From Siphlonurus alternatus (lineage: Eukaryota > Arthropoda > Insecta > Ephemeroptera > Siphlonuridae), in the NCBI GenBank assembly GCA_949825025.1, contig OX463779.1:47737784-47801783 (forward strand): 64,000 nt of DNA. The letters run 5' to 3'. The position numbers and the translations under genes were made by a program. Shown one piece after another: positions 59,308 through 64,000 of the stretch; position 1 is the first letter of the stretch; the number at the start of each line of letters is the position of its first letter. Under the pieces are notes generated by a model that saw only the letters and a list, made by a program, of their open reading frames with translations, was not told the origin of the DNA and searched no databases.

Positions 59308-59482
59308 TCATTGGTCCATTGATGAAAAGTAGAGGTGTCCATCCTGACTGAGATTTATACCGGTTCCCCCAGTCTCACCTCAGCGAATGCTGGGACGCGT
59401 AACATTCCGTGGCCACCATCCTTTCCCCACACATCACCACGCCGCTAGCTGTAAGCTCTTAGGAATGTATCCCTGTAAAAAA
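59308..59482 (+). mobile_element. 5S-derived SINE subfamily B, 3' part of the split copy
   Basis: Resumes at TTGGTCCATTGATGAAAAG and runs through AGTCTCACCTCAGCGAATGC, GGGACGCGTAAC and AGCTGTAAGCTCTTAGG, with a poly-A tail. Confidence 0.85.
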
Positions 59483-60061
59483 AATATAATATATTTTAAC
59501 ATTACATTTTTTAAGGCAGTAATGAAGAATATTACAAAAAGTATCAGTCGTTAGAAATATCAATACCATATTTCACCACTGAGGCGATAGAGAGAAAACA
59601 TATATCCTCAATGACATATGAACTCTATGAAGGCACGGCGGCTGCTGCGGCGAATGTTTATGTTTCTATTGATCTCCCTCCTCCCCCTAGTCCCGCCATA
59701 TGCCACCGCGTGACGCCTGCTTGGTATTCCACCCCCGCGCGACCCCCCGGAATATTTCTGCCCCTGGGCCAGCATGCACCAACCCTCTGTAATCTCGAAC
59801 CCTTTCTATCATCAACTCGGATTTACATTTAAACCATGGCATAGAGAGGTGTCAATTGAAATTCTTGTGTCTGATTAATTGACACATGGTCAGATTTTAA
59901 TGACAAAAAGAAATATATTGTTGTTTTTTTATTTTGAAATTTATATAAAATATATCTTTAAATTTGTCCTTGATATTTATTTTTGAAATTTTAAATGTTT
60001 TTTTATTGATTTTTTAATCAGAAATATTTTTAAAGCAATTATTATCATCAATAATATAATA
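59483..60061. other. intron sequence with a GC-rich patch
   Basis: 59610-59830 is GC-rich (ACGGCGGCTGCTGCGGCG, CCCCCGCGCGACCCCCC) with no known match. No coding signal I trust. Confidence 0.45.
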
Positions 60062-60412
60062 TTAGGTATGGTGCAGTGCGTTTGACCAGGTCTCGTTAGA
60101 TCACCGAAGTCAAGCAGCGTCGAGCGTGGTTATTAGTTGGATGGGTAACCATTTTCAACAAAAACCATATTTCCTACCAAGGGGTATAAATCGTTGCACT
60201 TTTCCATTGCGTGGTTTCCTTGGCTTTGGACCATTGTACTTCCGGTTCATTGACAAAAGTTGTAGCTTCCATCCTGGCTGAGTTTTCCTCGTTTCCCTCA
60301 GCCGCAGGCAAATGCCGGGATGGATTGCAAGTCTGTGGCCGCCCCCGTTCCGGAAGAGCCCACGAAACGCTTAAGTTATATAGGGTTTCGAAAGGTTCGA
60401 AGTTTCAAAGTA
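60062..60412 (+). mobile_element. 5S rRNA-derived SINE, subfamily A, well preserved
   Basis: GGTGCAGTGCGTTTGACC, GGTCTCGTTAGATCACCGAA, GTCAAGCAGCGTCGAGCGTG and TTGGATGGGTAACC follow 5S rRNA closely. Full body, and tail GAAAGGTTCGAAGTTTCAAA. Confidence 0.9.
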
Positions 60413-62159
60413 GTAATATGTAAAATTTTGATTAAAAAAATAACAAAACATTTATAAGCTGTTGGCTAAATATATTATATTAATATAATATTTACTTTCT
60501 AAAAACAGATCTAATACAATTTTCATTATTTCAAATCTGCTTAGTGAATTGAACTATTAAATTAATATTGATTTGTCTGAAAAGCAAATTAAATTCTTTT
60601 CGTTCACGGAACATCAGTGATGTAATTAGACTGTCGGTGGTTTATGGCCCAGTTTGTGACTGTTAAAGTTGAGTGATTTAAGTGTCATTGCCCCGTTTGA
60701 TTAAGTTGAGCGTTTTTATGTCCACTCTTAGATGGGGGAACATAATAACTTTGGTCTTCAATGATTTTTATGTTATAAACTTTATTGGATATTTTTACAA
60801 AACAAAAAGAATGTCCTCATAATGTGTTTGAATTACTGACATTTACTTTTATAGGGTAATATTTTCCACCCAAAATATATTTACATAATGTATTATAATC
60901 AAATGATAAAAAAAATTCAAAGCTAGATGTTTTCTATTGTATTAGAAACGTTGGATGACTATCAAAAAGTATTTGATTTTAATATTGTTTCAAGAATAAT
61001 AGAAAAAACAACAACATTGAATTATATAAAGTGTATGGTTTCATATCGATTCAATTGTTATTATAATATTATATACTTTATAGCTATGTATAAATATATT
61101 ATATAATATAATACACATACTATGTTATTATACTTTAAAACTAATCTAAAACACAAATGAAAAACAAACATGAAAAACACCCAACTAGTTTATTCACACA
61201 CTATATAAAGCTGTGTAAGATAAAAAATATTACATTATAGAAATAAGCCTCGTAAATTTTTTTCTGGAAAATTTCTACAGCATGTTGTTTTTATATTATA
61301 AGTTAATTAAGAAAAACATAAACATAATTATGATGTCGTATTTTTAGTAAACTTAGCATTTTGTGATTGTTTTAAATTACGTTATTCAAGCATGTTATTG
61401 CACCTGACAGAGTGTATTGTTGTGATATCATGTGACAATGTTAGCCAATAATCTACAGTAAAACTTTAATTTAGAAAAGTGCAGCGCAGGTACAAAAATG
61501 ACACAATTTATATTTTATCAGTCTGAAGAATTTGTAACCATTTTAATTTTCTAACAAATTTCTTCTAATGGTAACATAATTTGTGTAATGAAAATAAACC
61601 ACTGATTAAATTAATGTACAGCAGAATTAACCTTCTTTAAGTTAGCAGAATTATTGCAGTTGCACTTACTAAGTTTACTCAATGGGTTTGACAAGTTACT
61701 CTCGGATAAAGTCAAATGTTGGTAATTTTAACACTAATCTAATACATTTTATCATTAAATAATTTTGCATCATGGAAATTAAGCTACGTATTTTATTAAT
61801 AAAATTGTCATAATTTTCATGTATTGTTTCATATTCGACTAAAATCGAGTCTTAAAAAATGTGGCATTATTTCAAACTTTAGTGATTTAAGGCCAAAATT
61901 TTTAAAGCTCAATTTAACTAGACATGCTTTTTAGACGCATTTTTTCTAGCCTTACATTATTCAATTCTAAATATGGCCTTAAGGTTTTGTGAATGCCTTT
62001 TATTAAGAATTAGGGTTGTGTTTTCCAAAAAATTTAACATATTGTTTCTTACAACAATACTAGTGAATTGATACGCTCTCTACCTATACTTTCAATTGAC
62101 TTGTTCCATTATTTGGTTTACGTTCCACCCGATCTGACGTTCCATTTTTTCTGTTCCAG
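60413..62159. other. AT-rich intron sequence up to the Tmtc2 acceptor
   Basis: No repeat shared with the rest of the window. The last 60 bp form a pyrimidine-rich acceptor region. Confidence 0.55.
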
Positions 62160-63105
62160 CGCGGTCATCGTGGTCTTGCAGAAAGCTTGGTATGTCTTGG
62201 AGCCACCCTGGCCGGTCTTTTACAACTTCGTCTCTACATCATGGGGTCACAGCCCCCCGAGTTTGCCAGCTCAGACAACCCTGCAGCGAGAGCCCCGTCT
62301 CTAATCACGCGACTTCTTACCTTCGCCTACCTACCTGTAATCAACGCGGGTTTACTGGTCTGGCCACGATGGCTTAGTTTCGACTGGTCAATGGACGCAA
62401 TCCCAAGAGTAAAATCTCTAGCAGATCCTCGTAACGCACTATCAGTACTCTTCTACTACTTATTAATTAGAGTTTCATATAGATTATATTTAATATTACA
62501 TCATCGTAGAAGAAGACGTAGAGGAGGTTGTTTACAACGATTAATTTATCAACAACAACAACAAAGATGGACTCCAAGAAAGAATTGTTGTTCTACATGT
62601 CCTGTATGTCGATATCACGGTTCATCAACCGTTCAACAACATTCACAACATGTGTGCCATAATAATAATAATTTAACTACAACTGTTAAATTATCAACAT
62701 CATATAGAAGATATGTATTTACAGATATTGCAGTTAAACCAATTCGTAGGAAAAGTGATTGTACATCGATATCAATGTGTTTAAATAGTGCTGAAATTAC
62801 TTTATTATCATTGGCTTTCTTAACTGTTCCGTTTTTACCCGCTACCAACTTGTTTTTCTACGTTGGTTTTGTGGTTGCCGAACGAGTGCTCTACATTCCC
62901 TCGGTGGGATATTGTCTCTTGTTGGGACTCGGCAGCTGGGAGTTGTGGCGAAGGGCGGCCAGCGAGCCAGCCAAGCGACGAGCCCTCCTCGTGGCCGGAC
63001 TGGTGCTTCTCGCGGCCTTCAGCGCCCGCACCGTTCGCCGGAACAGAGACTGGGCGTGCGAAGAGAGCCTTTACCGCTCCGGAATCCCCATCAACCCGCC
63101 GAAAT
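62160..63105 (+). CDS. Tmtc2: Tmtc2 next exon: DUF1736 core, variable loop, last membrane helices, start of TPR region (partial gene)
   Basis: This exon continues the frame of exon 19014-19641: acceptor TTCTGTTCCAG before 62160 (phase 0), donor T|GTGAGT at 63105/63106 (phase 1), 315 codons. Visible in order: RLYIMGSQPPEF and SDNPAA; FAYLPVINAGLLVWP with LSFDWSMDAIP (DUF1736 core); a 110-120-residue hydrophilic loop (about 62460-62810) with RRRRRR, QQQQQ, a Cys cluster CCSTCPVC and NNNN; then VPFLPATNLFFYVGFVVAER and VLYIPSVGYC; and finally EESLYRSGIPINPPK, which leads into the TPRs in TMTC2. The distance from KEQG in the previous exon to the RLYIMG segment fits the family without an extra exon, so the two exons are probably adjacent in the mRNA. 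The loop position is variable in TMTC2 proteins generally. TPR repeats are not in the window. Confidence 0.93.
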
Positions 63106-63303
63106 GTGAGTACTTTCAATTTAACAAGTTTTTTTTATACAATATTACAACTTTTCTATTTAGTTTTTTGTAACAAAAAAAGTCGTATGCAAAAAAAAAA
63201 AAAAAAAAAAAAAATGTATCGTGTAATAGCATTTTTGCACTGTAAAAGTTTAATTTTGGCTTCAATTAAGATCTTTTAAGAGAATATTAAGAGTACCAAC
63301 GGA

Positions 63304-63603
63304 CAACCAATGTACAACCTATTGCATATTTGGATAAAAGTACTTCGATTTTTTAAGTATCATCAATATTTGTTCAAATTTTATTTTAATCCTTTAATAC
63401 CTTTAAATTGAGGAGGGAAGACGCTGTGACGTCATAGTCATGCAAAGTTTTACCATGTATTAAATATTTGCATGACTATGACGTCACAGCGTTTTGCAGC
63501 ATGTTTTTAAGGGCATTGGTGAATTTCAAACCATGTGAAATAATATTGACATTACATATAATTCAAAGTGCTTTACTCCAAATATGTAAAATGTTGTCCA
63601 TTA
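63304..63603. mobile_element. MITE family E, palindrome with two TGACGTCA sites
   Basis: Ends GGACAACCAATGTACAACC with GCATATTTGGATAAAAG, mirrored by CTCCAAATATG and TTGTCCATT. Core arms CGCTGTGACGTCATAGTCAT and its complement (TGACGTCA at 63427 and 63479). Confidence 0.83.
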
Positions 63604-63887
63604 TACCTCGCCTGGAAGTTAGTCAACATGCCAGTTACAAATTGTCAAAACAGTTTTATATTTTATCACAGAAGTCTCTTTTATTGTGAAAATTCGGTCG
63701 CAGTAACAAATTTTGATTAACGAGCATCCTTCTTTGTGGCTATTTATTTTATTCTTTAACTGTATATCAATCAACTTAGACATCATGAACGTTTTCTCAG
63801 AGAGTAAGAAAGAGCGAGTTATATCAATAAAATCTCCCGTACTTTACAACGCATTACAACCTTCTACTATATTTTTCAAAACGTGCA

Positions 63888-64000
63888 CACTCCTGGCTTC
63901 TGAAAAGTTCCCTTCTGCAACCTTGTTAATCATCATGCTGTGTGTTATACTTATTGTTAGTATACTTACGGGGCATGGTGATTAAAAAGGCTGAAAAAAG
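63888..64000. mobile_element. MITE family M, cut by the window end
   Basis: Starts GTGCACACTCCTGGCTTCTG; contains ACGGGGCATGGTGATTAA. The right arm continues past the end. Confidence 0.7.

Larger units (their letters stand above)
63106..64000 (+). other. Tmtc2: start of the next Tmtc2 intron
   Basis: Begins GTGAGT. Holds a poly-A run at 63190-63213, a family E MITE and a truncated family M MITE. No exon is seen before the window ends. Confidence 0.7.

Noticed and set aside
60062..60180. Functional 5S rRNA gene
   Set aside because: Only the central 5S region is kept, with substitutions, and it is followed by the SINE body rather than a 5S 3' end and terminator.

Overview
The window is AT-rich, repeat-dense eukaryotic DNA. 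It carries part of one conserved animal gene and a very large load of mobile elements. The host is most likely an arthropod, probably an insect with a large genome. The grounds are a metazoan-specific gene (Tmtc2) with a 42.5-kb intron, a Ty3/gypsy element primed by a Ser-tRNA-like site, hAT and TIR elements with many MITEs, long GA/CT microsatellites, and GC-rich exons in AT-rich introns. Species and order cannot be fixed from the sequence alone.

Host gene: two consecutive coding exons of Tmtc2 (ER transmembrane and TPR O-mannosyltransferase) lie on the + strand at 19014-19641 and 62160-63105. They join in phase 0 across the intron 19642-62159. The first exon(s), with the start codon and first membrane helix, and the C-terminal TPR exons are outside the window or not recognised. 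The rest of the window is read as intron of this gene or its 5' flank.

Layout: 1-9384 is AT-rich sequence with microsatellites, a 5S-rRNA-derived SINE, MITEs and a tRNA-derived SINE. 9385-15822 is a TIR element with nearly identical 268-bp inverted termini, split by a complete Ty3/gypsy retrotransposon (about 10236-15182, minus strand) with essentially identical LTRs and one intact 1351-codon Gag-Pol frame. 17461-18988 is a run of four different palindromic MITEs ending about 25 bp before the first Tmtc2 exon. 20121-23798 is a 3.7-kb hAT transposon with an 8-bp target duplication, subterminal GAACG/CGTTC repeats and two decayed transposase exons; it has itself been hit by a SINE and MITEs. 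24-62 kb is intron filled with MITE families (named A to M here), two subfamilies of 5S-derived SINE, a LINE 3' end, a minisatellite and long GA and TTTA tracts.

The most notable signals are the 13-copy MITE family A, chains of MITEs sharing TTAA junctions, enrichment of the CRE palindrome TGACGTCA inside palindromic MITEs, the 5S-derived SINE, and the freshly inserted gypsy inside a fresh TIR element. No prokaryotic system, CRISPR array or operon is present.
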